This document shows positions 1 to 8,740 of a stretch of 64,000 bases of DNA, piece by piece (within the stretch, counting starts at the first letter, position 1; the number at the start of each line of letters is the position of its first letter). A program made the position numbers and the translations under genes. Source of the DNA: Acinetobacter sedimenti (GTDB lineage Bacteria > Pseudomonadota > Gammaproteobacteria > Pseudomonadales > Moraxellaceae); the NCBI RefSeq assembly GCF_022601685.1, contig NZ_JAKUML010000002.1, positions 142,534 through 206,533 of the forward strand. The letters run 5' to 3'. The notes under the pieces were generated by a model that had not been told where the DNA came from, ran no database searches, and was given only the letters and a program-made list of their open reading frames with translations.

Positions 1-1495
1 TGATATTTTTCTCAGGTGCTTTACTCAAAATACTATTGACCCGAGCATGGGCATATTGGATGTAATACACCGCATTATCTTTGCTTTGCGAAACTGCTAA
101 ATCCAAATCGAAATCAATGTGTTGCTCAGATTTGCGCATCACATAGTAGAAACGTGCCGCATCATTGCCAACTTCCTGACGAAGCTCACGCAAAGTCACA
201 AATTGCCCTGAACGAGAGGACATTTGCACCATTTCACCGCCACGCCATAGGCTAACGAACTGTACTAAAAGCACAGTCAATTTTGATGAATCATAGCCGA
301 GTGCATCTATCGCCGCTTTCACCCGAGCGATATAGCCGTGATGGTCTGATCCCCAAATATCGACGATATGGGTATAACCACGTTGTAGCTTATCCAAGTG
401 ATAAGCAATATCTGAGGCAAAATAGGTGGTTTGACCATTACGACGTTTCACCACACGGTCTTTTTCATCGCCGAATTCAGTCGATTTAAACCAAATATTG
501 CCGTCTTTTTCATAGAGAAAACCACGTTGATCGAGCACCGCTAAGGCTTCATCAATCTTCTCGATCAGTGAAACTTCGCTAAACCACTTGGCAAAAGTCA
601 CACCGAAATCCGCCAAATCATCTTGAATATCATCCAAAATGGCTTTTAACGCTGCTTGGTGGAACACGGCATAATCTGCGCCAAGCAACTTTTGGCTATT
701 GGCAATCAAACCGTCGATATGCTTTTCTTTATCACCAGACAGCACGACTTTATTGCCTTCTGCATCAAGCTCCTCAGCATATTGCACATCTTCAGGGACT
801 TGCGCATAGACATCCGCAACATCCCGAACATAATGATTTTTATCTTGGCTCTGATCGATATCAATAATGCTTTGTGCGATTTCTTTGACGTAGTCGCCTT
901 GATAAGCATTTTTTGGGAAAACCAGCGTTTGACCGCATACTTCTAAATAACGCAAATAGGTCGAAGTCGCCAAGATGTCCATCTGACGCCCTGCATCATT
1001 GACATAATATTCTCGGTCAACGGTCGCCCCTGTGGCTTCGAGCAAATTCGCCACGGTCATCCCATAGGCAGCACCACGACCATGCCCGACATGCAAACTC
1101 GATGTTGGGTTGGCAGATACAAACTCGACTTGGATTTTTTCAGCTTGATTGACTTGACTACGACCGTATTGATCTTTTTGTGTCGCAATGGTGTCTAGTA
1201 CCACAAAGCGTTGATCTGCATTTAAAAAGAAATTGATAAAGCCAGGTCCTGCGATTTCAGCCTTACTGATGTCAGCAACAGTTGGTAGATTTGCTAGAAT
1301 TTTTTCTGCCAAATCACGTGGCTTCATACCTGAGACTTTGGACGCTACCATGGCAATATTCGAGGCAAAATCGCCATGACTACGGTCTTTGGTACGGGTC
1401 AACACACTGTTATTTTGCCAATCTTGTGGGAGAATATTTTCTGATTGAAGTGCTGTCACTGCTTGCGTCAGTGCATTTTGGATTGCCGTGTTCAT
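1..1495 (-). CDS. argS: Arginyl-tRNA synthetase (5' part, runs off the window)
   Basis: This is a class I aminoacyl-tRNA synthetase that charges tRNA-Arg with arginine in the cytoplasm. Reading leftward from the ATG at 1493-1495, the protein begins MNTAIQNALTQAVTAL. It carries the N-terminal Add-1 domain and then the class I signature region with FVSANPTSSLHVGHGRG, the HIGH-type ATP-binding motif. The anticodon-binding C-terminus lies beyond base 1, so the gene is partial because of the window edge and not broken. The reading frame is open across the whole stretch. It is divergent from the DUF2798 gene at 1665. Identification is by recognised family sequence and is secure. Confidence 0.96.
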   Translation of the reverse strand, partial: MNTAIQNALTQAVTALQSENILPQDWQNNSVLTRTKDRSHGDFASNIAMVASKVSGMKPRDLAEKILANLPTVADISKAEIAGPGFINFFLNADQRFVVLDTIATQKDQYGRSQVNQAEKIQVEFVSANPTSSLHVGHGRGAAYGMTVANLLEATGATVDREYYVNDAGRQMDILATSTYLRYLEVCGQTLVFPKNAYQGDYVKEIAQSIIDIDQSQDKNHYVRDVADVYAQVPEDVQYAEELDAEGNKVVLSGDKEKHIDGLIANSQKLLGADYAVFHQAALKAILDDIQDDLADFGVTFAKWFSEVSLIEKIDEALAVLDQRGFLYEKDGNIWFKSTEFGDEKDRVVKRRNGQTTYFASDIAYHLDKLQRGYTHIVDIWGSDHHGYIARVKAAIDALGYDSSKLTVLLVQFVSLWRGGEMVQMSSRSGQFVTLRELRQEVGNDAARFYYVMRKSEQHIDFDLDLAVSQSKDNAVYYIQYAHARVNSILSKAPEKNI

Positions 1496-1664
1496 AACCG
1501 CTCGGAATATTGCCAAAAAAGAAAGCAAATATAGCAAATTTTGCAGTACAAAGGGAGAGTGAAGAGCATGCGATCAGTATTTGAGGTGGTTTTTTTCTGG
1601 TTATTTTTTGGCTAAATTTGTAAATATGGTTAGAATAGCCCATCTTTTTGATTTGATCCGCATT

Positions 1665-1934
1665 ATGTCTCAATCTCCTTATATCTTTGGCAACGTGCCA
1701 AAACTGCCTGCCAAATATGCTGCGGTGGTGATTCCGTTCATATTGTCATTTATGATGAGTGGGCTGATTTCTATGATTAATATTATTCACAATATTGGTT
1801 TTGTAGAGCATTTTGCGGCAGTTTGGATTTCGGCATGGTTTTTTTCATGGTGTATCGCCTTCCCTGCGGTTTTGATTTTATTACCGATTGTGCGTCGCAT
1901 TACCGCACGCTTGGTTGATTTCTATAAAGTTTAA
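1665..1934 (+). CDS. DUF2798 family small membrane protein
   Basis: An 89-residue protein starting MSQSPYIFGNVPKLPAKYAA. Two hydrophobic segments (about residues 17-38 and 48-72) are followed by a basic C-terminal tail (VRRITARLVDFYKV). The layout fits the DUF2798 family of two-helix inner-membrane proteins of unknown function. The open frame extends 28 codons upstream, but that extension is not hydrophobic in the right pattern, and ATG 1665 gives the usual family length. No strong Shine-Dalgarno precedes this start, so the start is less certain than the family. A hairpin terminator follows at 1968. Confidence 0.72.
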   Translation: MSQSPYIFGNVPKLPAKYAAVVIPFILSFMMSGLISMINIIHNIGFVEHFAAVWISAWFFSWCIAFPAVLILLPIVRRITARLVDFYKV

Positions 1935-1967
1935 AAATCACTAAATTCAGCTTTTAACGCCAAAATG

Positions 1968-2000
1968 AAAAAGCGCAATTCAACTGAACTACGCTTTTTT
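1968..2000. terminator. Bidirectional rho-independent terminator
   Basis: The outer stem AAAAAGCG/CGCTTTTT (1968-1975 with 1992-1999) encloses an inner TTCA/TGAA pairing. It lies between the convergent DUF2798 and peroxidase genes, and A/T tracts on both sides allow it to serve both strands. Confidence 0.7.
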
Positions 2001-2024
2001 AAATTTTTATCAGTGAATTAAAAA

Positions 2025-2948
2025 TCAATCTTCATCAATGATTTCAGCAAGCAATTCATCTGATGGTGCAAAATAATAGCCACCATTGACTGCTGTGGTG
2101 AAATGCAACAAACGATCGTGAATATGATCCCCTGTCGTACCAAACATATGCTCAAGCATCTGATCAATAATATTTAAATCTTTGGTGTAGGCGATAAAGA
2201 ATAAACCTTGCTCACCATGACCATCGCCATAGGGCAAACTGTGACGCACGATTTCGAGCTCTTCACCCTCATCATCTTCGATCACCACACGAGCGATATG
2301 CGCATTATCAGGTTTCACATCGTCTTCCATCTCGATGCTTTCAAGTTTTGATCGTCCAAAAACATTTTCCTGAGCATCGACTTTTAGCCGATTAAATTTA
2401 TCCAAATCGTGCACGTAACGCTGTGCAAAAACAAAACTACCGTCGGCAAAAATACCTGCGTCTTTACCCAGTAGTGCCACTTCTTCACGGTCATCTTTAA
2501 ATTGCGGATTTTCCGTGCCATCAATAAAGCCCGTCAAATCACGGCTATCCAAATATTTAAAGCAGGTACGCTCTTCAAGCACTTCCACTTGCTTACGAAT
2601 ACCGTGAAAGAAGGCTTGGCTCAGTACAAAGCAAATATCTGCCTTGCTACTCGCCAAGTGAATCAACACATCGCCTGCATCGACAGGCATTTCAAAAGCA
2701 CCTTGGATCGGCTCAAGTTGATGAAAACTCTTTGGTGTTTGATCATGAATTTGTTGCCAAAGCGACGGTGAAAATGCGATCGCAGTTTTAATGTCAGCAT
2801 TTGCATGCTGGGTGATCAGACGATCTCGGGTATTAATCAGATCATTGAGTTGCTGTTTGAGTTGTTCTATGGTCAGTTGTCCCAAACGAATCACAATAAA
2901 ACGTGCATGATCCGATGGGAGCGGCAAAATGACAGATTGCGCAGTCAT
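2025..2948 (-). CDS. DyP-type (dye-decolorizing) heme peroxidase, YfeX-like
   Basis: A 307-residue peroxidase of the DyP superfamily, which oxidises substrates with hydrogen peroxide using heme b. The hallmark GXXDG motif is present as GFIDG (residues 140-144) inside DLTGFIDGTENP, with the catalytic aspartate at 143. A histidine in the DNAHIARVVIEDD stretch is the likely proximal heme ligand, followed by the conserved arginine (VRHSLPYG). No signal peptide is seen, so it is cytoplasmic unless an encapsulin carries it, and no encapsulin gene is nearby. Length matches the YfeX/EfeB-like group. It is a single gene, convergent with the DUF2798 gene. Physiological substrate unknown. Confidence 0.92.
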   Translation of the reverse strand: MTAQSVILPLPSDHARFIVIRLGQLTIEQLKQQLNDLINTRDRLITQHANADIKTAIAFSPSLWQQIHDQTPKSFHQLEPIQGAFEMPVDAGDVLIHLASSKADICFVLSQAFFHGIRKQVEVLEERTCFKYLDSRDLTGFIDGTENPQFKDDREEVALLGKDAGIFADGSFVFAQRYVHDLDKFNRLKVDAQENVFGRSKLESIEMEDDVKPDNAHIARVVIEDDEGEELEIVRHSLPYGDGHGEQGLFFIAYTKDLNIIDQMLEHMFGTTGDHIHDRLLHFTTAVNGGYYFAPSDELLAEIIDED

Positions 2949-3239
2949 TTAGAGCTCCTAAAAATTAATAAAAACATGAATTTGACTGATATTGATTGTG
3001 CCTGAACCCTGCGCTGAGGTATAGCTAAAATTCACATTTTCCATGCAATGCATGCTCTGCCAGTAGTGCTATTTAGCTTTAGAGTTTTTTTATATTGTTT
3101 TTTTATGTTGCTTTTTGACAAATATTATCGGACTCACACAGAGATCGTTTAAGCTATACGACTTCTTGATGAAATGTGTGTTTATCGGATTTTCGATTGA
3201 ATTTAAATCGTGATAAGAATTCGTAATGTGGAGTGTGCT

Positions 3240-4505
3240 GTGCAAGAGATTTGGCTGAAATTGCAAGACTGGATTGATCAATATCCGTGGTTAGAGATGT
3301 TGAACTCTTTGGCAATTTTGATTTTGATCACTACAGTTGCGTATTTGATTAGCAAAAAAATTGTGGTGGTTGGACTGCGCAAGCTGATTTCCAAATTTTC
3401 TTTTGCCAAAAATAGTGAAGCATTCCAAAAACATAGCGTGATTCGACGTGTTGCCAATATCGTCCCTGCCATTGTCATCATCAACGGCATAGGCGCTGTA
3501 CCTCATCTTTCAGAGAAAGTCGTACAATTGGTACAAATGCTTTCTCAAGCTTGGATTTTCTTAACGATTGCCTTAGCAATTAGCGACTTTTTAAATATTT
3601 TTAATTTGTCTTATCAACACAATCCAAAGTCAGCCAATAAGCCGATTAAAGGCTATCTGCAATTGATCAAACTGATCATCTATATTGTATGTGGCTTGAT
3701 GATTATCGGTACATTTTTGAAAAAAGATGTATTCACCTTACTTGCTGGCTTCGGTGCGATGGCTGCGGTATTGATGTTGGTTTTTCAAAATACCATTTTG
3801 TCACTGGTCGCAAGTGTACAAATCTCTTCTTATGACATGATTCGTATTGGCGACTGGATTGAGATGCCAAGTCTCGGCGCAGACGGTACGGTGATTGATA
3901 TTGCACTGCACACCGTCACCGTTCAAAACTTTGATAAAACCTATACCGTGATTCCGACCAATAAACTGGTGACGGATACCTTCAAAAACTGGCGTGGTAT
4001 GACCGATCTTGGTCGTCGTCGCATTAAGCGTGCATTCTATGTCGATCAAAGTAGTGTGCACTTTTTGTCTAATGATGACATCGCTCGTTTAAAAAATTTT
4101 TTATTGCTTGAAAACTATATCGATAAAAAGAGCCATGAGCTGGCAGAATGGAATAGCAGTGTCAAAGAATTATTTAATCAACGCCGTATGACCAATCTTG
4201 GGACTTTCCGAGCTTATATGCTGCTCTATTTGCAAAAGCATGAAGGCATCGCTCAAGATCAAACGCTCTTAGTGCGCCAACTTCAACCGACTGCGCAAGG
4301 CTTACCACTCGAGCTATATTGCTTCACCAATACCATTAACTGGAATATTTACGAGGATATTCAATCGGATATTTTCGACCACTTATTTGCCATCATCGGT
4401 GAATTTGGTTTGCGGGCTTATCAAGCACCGTCGGGTGCAGACTTCCAAAATATTCAACTTGAGCGTCAAGAGTTGAATACACCCGAAGATTTGCCAAAAG
4501 ATTGA
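3240..4505 (+). CDS. ybdG: YbdG-type mechanosensitive ion channel (MscS superfamily)
   Basis: An inner-membrane channel that opens under membrane tension and helps cells survive osmotic change. Several N-terminal transmembrane helices lead to the pore-lining TM3 and beta domain (GFGAMAAVLMLVFQNTIL, then SYDMIRIGDWIEMP and DGTVIDIALHTVTVQNFDK). The run GDWIEMPSLGADG with IPTNKLVTDTFKNWRGM is typical of E. coli YbdG. I chose the GTG at 3240, giving 421 residues, because GGAG at 3230-3233 sits six bases upstream. An in-frame GTG at 3210 has no such site. About 290 bases upstream hold nothing else recognised. A perfect terminator follows at 4538. Confidence 0.88.
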   Translation: MQEIWLKLQDWIDQYPWLEMLNSLAILILITTVAYLISKKIVVVGLRKLISKFSFAKNSEAFQKHSVIRRVANIVPAIVIINGIGAVPHLSEKVVQLVQMLSQAWIFLTIALAISDFLNIFNLSYQHNPKSANKPIKGYLQLIKLIIYIVCGLMIIGTFLKKDVFTLLAGFGAMAAVLMLVFQNTILSLVASVQISSYDMIRIGDWIEMPSLGADGTVIDIALHTVTVQNFDKTYTVIPTNKLVTDTFKNWRGMTDLGRRRIKRAFYVDQSSVHFLSNDDIARLKNFLLLENYIDKKSHELAEWNSSVKELFNQRRMTNLGTFRAYMLLYLQKHEGIAQDQTLLVRQLQPTAQGLPLELYCFTNTINWNIYEDIQSDIFDHLFAIIGEFGLRAYQAPSGADFQNIQLERQELNTPEDLPKD

Positions 4506-4537
4506 AACCAACAATAAATCACTGAGTTAAGCCCATA

Positions 4538-4563
4538 AAAAAGACCGCATTTACGGTCTTTTT
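4538..4563. terminator. Perfect bidirectional terminator, ybdG / ppa
   Basis: A perfect ten-base stem (AAAAAGACCG paired with CGGTCTTTTT, loop CATTTA) lies between the convergent channel and pyrophosphatase genes. The A-tract and T-tract give both strands a uridine run. Confidence 0.9.
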
Positions 4564-4579
4564 ACGACATTCAATTCGC

Positions 4580-5107
4580 TTATTTTTTCGCAGCTTCAAT
4601 TGATTTTAAAATTTCAGCTTTTGCCACGTCAGCATTTTCCCAACCACTGATTTTTACCCATTTACCAGGCTCTAAATCTTTATAGTGAGAGAAGAAGTGT
4701 TCGATTTGACTGATCAATAATGGCGGAAGATCAGTATATTCTTGCACATCTTTGTACAGTGGAGAAAGTTTCTCGTGTGGTACAGCGATCAATTTCGCAT
4801 CAATACCACCGTCATCCTCCATGTTCAATTTGCCCACTGGACGGCAACGAATCACGGAGCCTGCTGCCACAGGATGCGGTGTAACCACCAACACGTCTAG
4901 AGGATCGCCATCTTCTGACAAAGTATTTGGCACATAGCCGTAGTTTGCAGGGTAAAACATCGCTGTACCCATGAAACGGTCTACAAACAGTGCATCAGAA
5001 TCTTTATCAATTTCATATTTGATCGGTGCAGCATTCGCAGGAATTTCAATGATCACGTAGATGTCGTTTGGTGCATCTTTACCCGGTGGGATATTGTTGT
5101 AACTCAT
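4580..5107 (-). CDS. ppa: Inorganic pyrophosphatase
   Basis: A cytoplasmic family I soluble pyrophosphatase that hydrolyses pyrophosphate to two phosphates and so drives biosynthetic reactions forward. It has 175 residues, the normal length for the bacterial hexameric enzyme. The metal-binding signature [10 protein letters not shown] lies at residues 65-74, with the key aspartates at 66, 68 and 71 and a further one at 103 ([11 protein letters not shown]). It starts [19 protein letters not shown]. It is a single-gene unit facing the channel gene across a shared terminator. Confidence 0.97.
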   Translation of the reverse strand: MSYNNIPPGKDAPNDIYVIIEIPANAAPIKYEIDKDSDALFVDRFMGTAMFYPANYGYVPNTLSEDGDPLDVLVVTPHPVAAGSVIRCRPVGKLNMEDDGGIDAKLIAVPHEKLSPLYKDVQEYTDLPPLLISQIEHFFSHYKDLEPGKWVKISGWENADVAKAEILKSIEAAKK

Positions 5108-5285
5108 AGCTCACTCTTTCTGTTTGGTGAATTAAATTGCGATAACACATTGCAATCATCAGATTTCGAGAATTGCAGAACATTATCACCTAAAATTTTT
5201 AGTCGCCCTATTATACTTAAATCTCAATCTATTGCGCTGTGAATTGATCGAAGAATTGTCATGTTTTATTGCATCGAAAATGTCT

Positions 5286-5681
5286 TTAAAGTCGTATGCA
5301 AATAATCAAAAGGCTGACTGGACATAAGGTTGCAAGCACCCAAAATACCGAGCGCAGACGGTTAAAATTCGCCAAATAGCATAGCCCATAAATAATACGC
5401 AAGATCAGGTATGCAATCCCCAACGTCACGACAAAAATATCAGGCACAACCAAATAATCTGCAATCAACATCGCAGCGATAAATAACGGCAAGCCTTCAT
5501 AGCTATTTTTCTGAACGGCATCGGCGCGCTTGGTGATGCCTTGCGACTGCTCTACCACTTGGCGGTGGCTATCGTGAATTTTTGGATCATAGCTCGATGT
5601 GGATCGTGCAATAAATGCAAAAACATAAGGCAATAAACATGCAACTAAAATGATCAATATCACGATATTTAAGCTGTGCAT
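5286..5681 (-). CDS. MAPEG family membrane protein
   Basis: A 131-residue integral membrane protein of the MAPEG group (membrane-associated proteins in eicosanoid and glutathione metabolism). The family-typical stretch RADAVQKNSYEGLPLFIAA is visible, with four hydrophobic segments in total. The upstream frame would add 21 residues, but ATG 5679-5681 (MHSLNIVILIILVACLL) has GAGG about five bases upstream and places the first helix at the N-terminus, so this start is preferred. Bacterial MAPEG proteins often have glutathione transferase or peroxidase activity. No direct evidence for either is visible here. Confidence 0.8.
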   Translation of the reverse strand: MHSLNIVILIILVACLLPYVFAFIARSTSSYDPKIHDSHRQVVEQSQGITKRADAVQKNSYEGLPLFIAAMLIADYLVVPDIFVVTLGIAYLILRIIYGLCYLANFNRLRSVFWVLATLCPVSLLIICIRL

Positions 5682-5826
5682 GTCTATCCTCAAGAATCTG
5701 TTTTGAATTTCAATGTGAATCAGTGACCGATTCAATCGAGGCATGATACCATGATCTCGATTTTTCGATATTTATTTTCTGTATTAACATTTCTCGCTCG
5801 CTACTCATCTTCTATGGTTAAGTTCT

Positions 5827-6273
5827 ATGACTAAACAAAACCCTCAACAGCATGCTCAAGCAAAGCACTCAAAACAAGTAGATCAACAAAGTCATCAAGA
5901 AGTGCTTGAAAAGGCACTTGCTTCACAGCAAAAGCATAGTCAGCAACTTGACCGTATTCTTTGGTACGTCCTACCTATCTTAGCGATCTTGCTAAGTGTG
6001 GTGTTTGCGAATTGGAATATTTGGTCAACTATCGGCACGGCGTTTGTGCTCTGTATCAGCTTTGTCATGGTGGGGATTAAGAAGAAGTCGCTGACGATCA
6101 CTTTAGCGGTCGTTTTGTTATATTGCTTGGTGGATAATTATTTGAGTTATGGCATGCAGTTCAATGTCGGCGGGTTAAAGCGTCAGTTGCTTTCGATGGT
6201 TTTATTTATCTCGCTGATTGGACTGTCACGCCCAATGTTTGAACGTGCAATGATGAATCGCCAGCAGAAATAA
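5827..6273 (+). CDS. Conserved hypothetical membrane protein
   Basis: 148 residues. The first 40 are polar and rich in Gln, His and Lys (MTKQNPQQHAQAKHSKQ), followed by four closely spaced hydrophobic helices (about residues 46-62, 67-84, 88-104 and 117-133) and a short basic tail. I do not recognise a family. The arrangement suggests a cytoplasmic tail in front of a small four-helix inner-membrane domain. It is divergent from the MAPEG gene with about 145 bases between, and convergent with the zinc-ribbon membrane gene. Function unknown. Confidence 0.68.
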   Translation: MTKQNPQQHAQAKHSKQVDQQSHQEVLEKALASQQKHSQQLDRILWYVLPILAILLSVVFANWNIWSTIGTAFVLCISFVMVGIKKKSLTITLAVVLLYCLVDNYLSYGMQFNVGGLKRQLLSMVLFISLIGLSRPMFERAMMNRQQK

Positions 6274-6308
6274 AGTAACCCTTTGTTTCGATTTTTTGAA
6301 ATATTTAT

Positions 6309-6644
6309 TTAAGAATCCGTGCTTTGCCCATCATCTTTTTGAGCTCTTGGCTCACCGCAACATGCGCATTGGTTATAAAATATCTCAAACAAAACTGGAA
6401 CCCCTTTTTTATCTGAAAAGAATCCGTGTGAACACCACGGACAAATCGTTTTCATTTCAAAATAGTATCCATAAAAGTGCAATACAATGAGCATTCCAAG
6501 AAAAATATACAAAAAATATTGATGATCAAAATCAATGAATGTTGCGAATAAAAATAAGCCTAAAAAAAGCAATCCAACTAAATAGTAAAAAGTATTTCGT
6601 ACTTTTAGTATCTTTTTATATTTGTGATATTTTTCATCGTTCAA
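6309..6644 (-). CDS. Small membrane protein with C-terminal zinc-ribbon-like cysteines
   Basis: A hypothetical protein of about 111 residues. Two hydrophobic helices (VRNTFYYLVGLLFLGLFLFA and YFLYIFLGMLIVLHFYGYYF) are followed by a cytoplasmic-looking tail with ICPWCSHGF and, about 25 residues later, CACCGEPRAQ. The paired CxxC motifs look like a zinc ribbon. The TTG at 6642-6644 is chosen because GAGGG lies eight bases upstream; an in-frame TTG five codons earlier has no such site. The region is more AT-rich than its neighbours. Function unknown. Confidence 0.6.
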   Translation of the reverse strand: MNDEKYHKYKKILKVRNTFYYLVGLLFLGLFLFATFIDFDHQYFLYIFLGMLIVLHFYGYYFEMKTICPWCSHGFFSDKKGVPVLFEIFYNQCACCGEPRAQKDDGQSTDS

Positions 6645-6727
6645 CTTAGATTCCCTCAATTTATATTAGTCAGAGTTATCGAAATCCCTGTATTACTTGT
6701 ACCACCAATTTATAAACTCCGCCCCTA

Positions 6728-6753
6728 AAAAAAGCAGCCGAAGCTGCTTTTTT
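6728..6753 (-). terminator. Rho-independent terminator of fadD
   Basis: An eleven-base stem, AAAAAAGCAGC with GCTGCTTTTTT, is closed by a CGAA tetraloop. It lies just downstream of the fadD stop and could work in either direction. Confidence 0.88.
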
Positions 6754-6778
6754 ATTGTCTTGATTTTGCTTAAGCAGA

Positions 6779-8476
6779 TTACTTGCGCAAATCTTTACGG
6801 AGGATTTTACCGACGTTCGATTTTGGCAATTCTTGTAAGAACTCAACATAACGTGGTTGCTTATAACCTGTTAAGTTTTGCTTGGTGAATGCCAATACTT
6901 CTTCCGCTGTTAAGCTTTCGTCTTTTTTCACAACGAACAGTTTTGGTACTTCGCCTGATTTTTCGTCAGGTACACCGATCGCAGCCGCTTCCAATACTTT
7001 TGGATGTTGCGTCACCACTTCTTCGATCTCACTTGGGTAGACGTTGAAGCCTGATACCAAGATCATGTCTTTCTTACGATCGACGATCTTGAAGTAACCT
7101 TCATCATTCATGATACCGATATCACCAGTACGGAAGTAACCATCATTCGTCATGACTTTTGCAGTTTCTTCAGGACGGTTCCAATAGCCTTTCATGACCT
7201 GTGGACCACGGATTGAGATTTCACCTGATTGTGGATTGCCTTCATCATCCAATGTACCTAGCGCAATCGGATTACCTTCGTCATCCAAGATCGCCACTTC
7301 AGTTGCAGGTAATGGCACACCAATCGTACCTGTGAAGTCTTCGTTAATCGGTGGGTTTGCAGTCGCAACCGGAGAAGTTTCAGACAAACCATAACCTTCG
7401 ATGATCGTTGTCCCTGTTACTTTCTTCCAAGCATCCGCAGTCGATGGCAATACAGCCATACCACCACCCATTGCCATTTTCAAGTTGCTATGATCGAGTT
7501 GTTTAAACTCTTCATTGTTGACCAAAGCATTGAACAATGTGTTGACCGCAGGGAAAAATGATGGCTTGTATTTACGAAGCTCACCAACCACCGCAGGTAG
7601 GTCACGTGGGTTTGGAATCAAGATGTTAGTTTGACCTTTATACATACCGTATAAAGCACACACCATGAATGCAAAGATGTGATAAAGCGGAAGCGCACAA
7701 ACGATCTTATCACCCTCTGCGGCATCACCTTCACCAAATTTTGAAGAGAAAATGCCTTCACATTGAAGCAAGTTTGCAACGAGGTTGCGATGCGTAAGCT
7801 CTGCACCTTTAGACACACCCGTAGTACCACCAGTGTATTGAAGTACCGCTGTGTCGCTTAAGCTCACCGTTGGGCGTTGATATTTACTTGCTGCCACTTT
7901 TGACAATGCAGATTTGAATGATTCGTGACCAGGAATGCTCCACTCTGGCACTTGCTTACGTACTTTACGCAGTACGAAGTTAACCAATGTACCTTTGAGC
8001 ATACCAAGCATGTCACCCACACCAGTCACAACAACGTGTTTGACCGTTGTTTTACCGTGGATCGGCTGATAGACACTGGCAAAGTTTTCAACGACAACCA
8101 AAACCTGCGCACCTGAGTCATTCAATTGATGCTCTAGCTCACGAGTTGTATACAGTGGGTTGACATTGACCAAGACCAAACCTGCAAGGAATACACCGAT
8201 TTGAACAATCGGGTATTGGAATACGTTCGGCATCATTACCGCAACGCGAGAGCCTTTTGGCAAATTCAAGCTTTGTAAATATGCTGCAAATCGACGGCTA
8301 TGATCTTCAAGTTCAGCGAAAGACATGGTTTTATCCATGAAAATAAACGCATCACGTGAACCATATTTTTTAAAATTTTGTTCGAAAATATCAATTAAAG
8401 ATGTATTTTCTGCTGGCATGGAAATATCTGCTGGAATTCCAAATTTCTCATACGTTTTTAACCAAACTTTGTCCAT
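6779..8476 (-). CDS. fadD: Long-chain-fatty-acid--CoA ligase
   Basis: An acyl-CoA synthetase that activates long-chain fatty acids with ATP and CoA for beta-oxidation or lipid synthesis. It has 565 residues from ATG 8476 (MDKVWLKTYEKFGIP), which aligns with the start of E. coli FadD (MKKVWL). A TTG six codons upstream is the alternative. Adenylate-forming motifs are all present: the P-loop YTGGTTGVSKGAELTHRN, GYGLSETSP, the hinge region YFRTGDIG followed by VDRKKDMILVSGFNVYPSE, and the C-terminal catalytic lysine in GKILRKDLRK. It is a single gene with its own terminator. The 264 bases between its start and parC should hold its promoter, but I see no confident FadR-like operator. Confidence 0.94.
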   Translation of the reverse strand: MDKVWLKTYEKFGIPADISMPAENTSLIDIFEQNFKKYGSRDAFIFMDKTMSFAELEDHSRRFAAYLQSLNLPKGSRVAVMMPNVFQYPIVQIGVFLAGLVLVNVNPLYTTRELEHQLNDSGAQVLVVVENFASVYQPIHGKTTVKHVVVTGVGDMLGMLKGTLVNFVLRKVRKQVPEWSIPGHESFKSALSKVAASKYQRPTVSLSDTAVLQYTGGTTGVSKGAELTHRNLVANLLQCEGIFSSKFGEGDAAEGDKIVCALPLYHIFAFMVCALYGMYKGQTNILIPNPRDLPAVVGELRKYKPSFFPAVNTLFNALVNNEEFKQLDHSNLKMAMGGGMAVLPSTADAWKKVTGTTIIEGYGLSETSPVATANPPINEDFTGTIGVPLPATEVAILDDEGNPIALGTLDDEGNPQSGEISIRGPQVMKGYWNRPEETAKVMTNDGYFRTGDIGIMNDEGYFKIVDRKKDMILVSGFNVYPSEIEEVVTQHPKVLEAAAIGVPDEKSGEVPKLFVVKKDESLTAEEVLAFTKQNLTGYKQPRYVEFLQELPKSNVGKILRKDLRK

Positions 8477-8740
8477 AGTACCCACTACTCCCAAAAATAT
8501 TTCCCTGCATCAAGTCAGACTGTGTATTTCCAGTCAATCTGTCTAGATATGATTACTTACTGTGCAATGGACAAAGTTATGCTAATAATTTTTGCTTAAT
8601 CAAATGATGCCTCATCAAACTGCCTAATTTTTTGATGGAGGAGATTTTGATCAAGAGATTAATAATTCACCTTGTCCATGGCTATTGTTTAAATGTTTAA
8701 AAACATCTACCGCATACCTTGACTATACGTTGATACCGAA

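Noticed and set aside
656..946. Plus-strand frame with hydrophobic stretches inside argS
   Set aside because: It is antisense to a clearly functional synthetase frame. The hydrophobicity is a mirror of acidic and lysine-rich codons.
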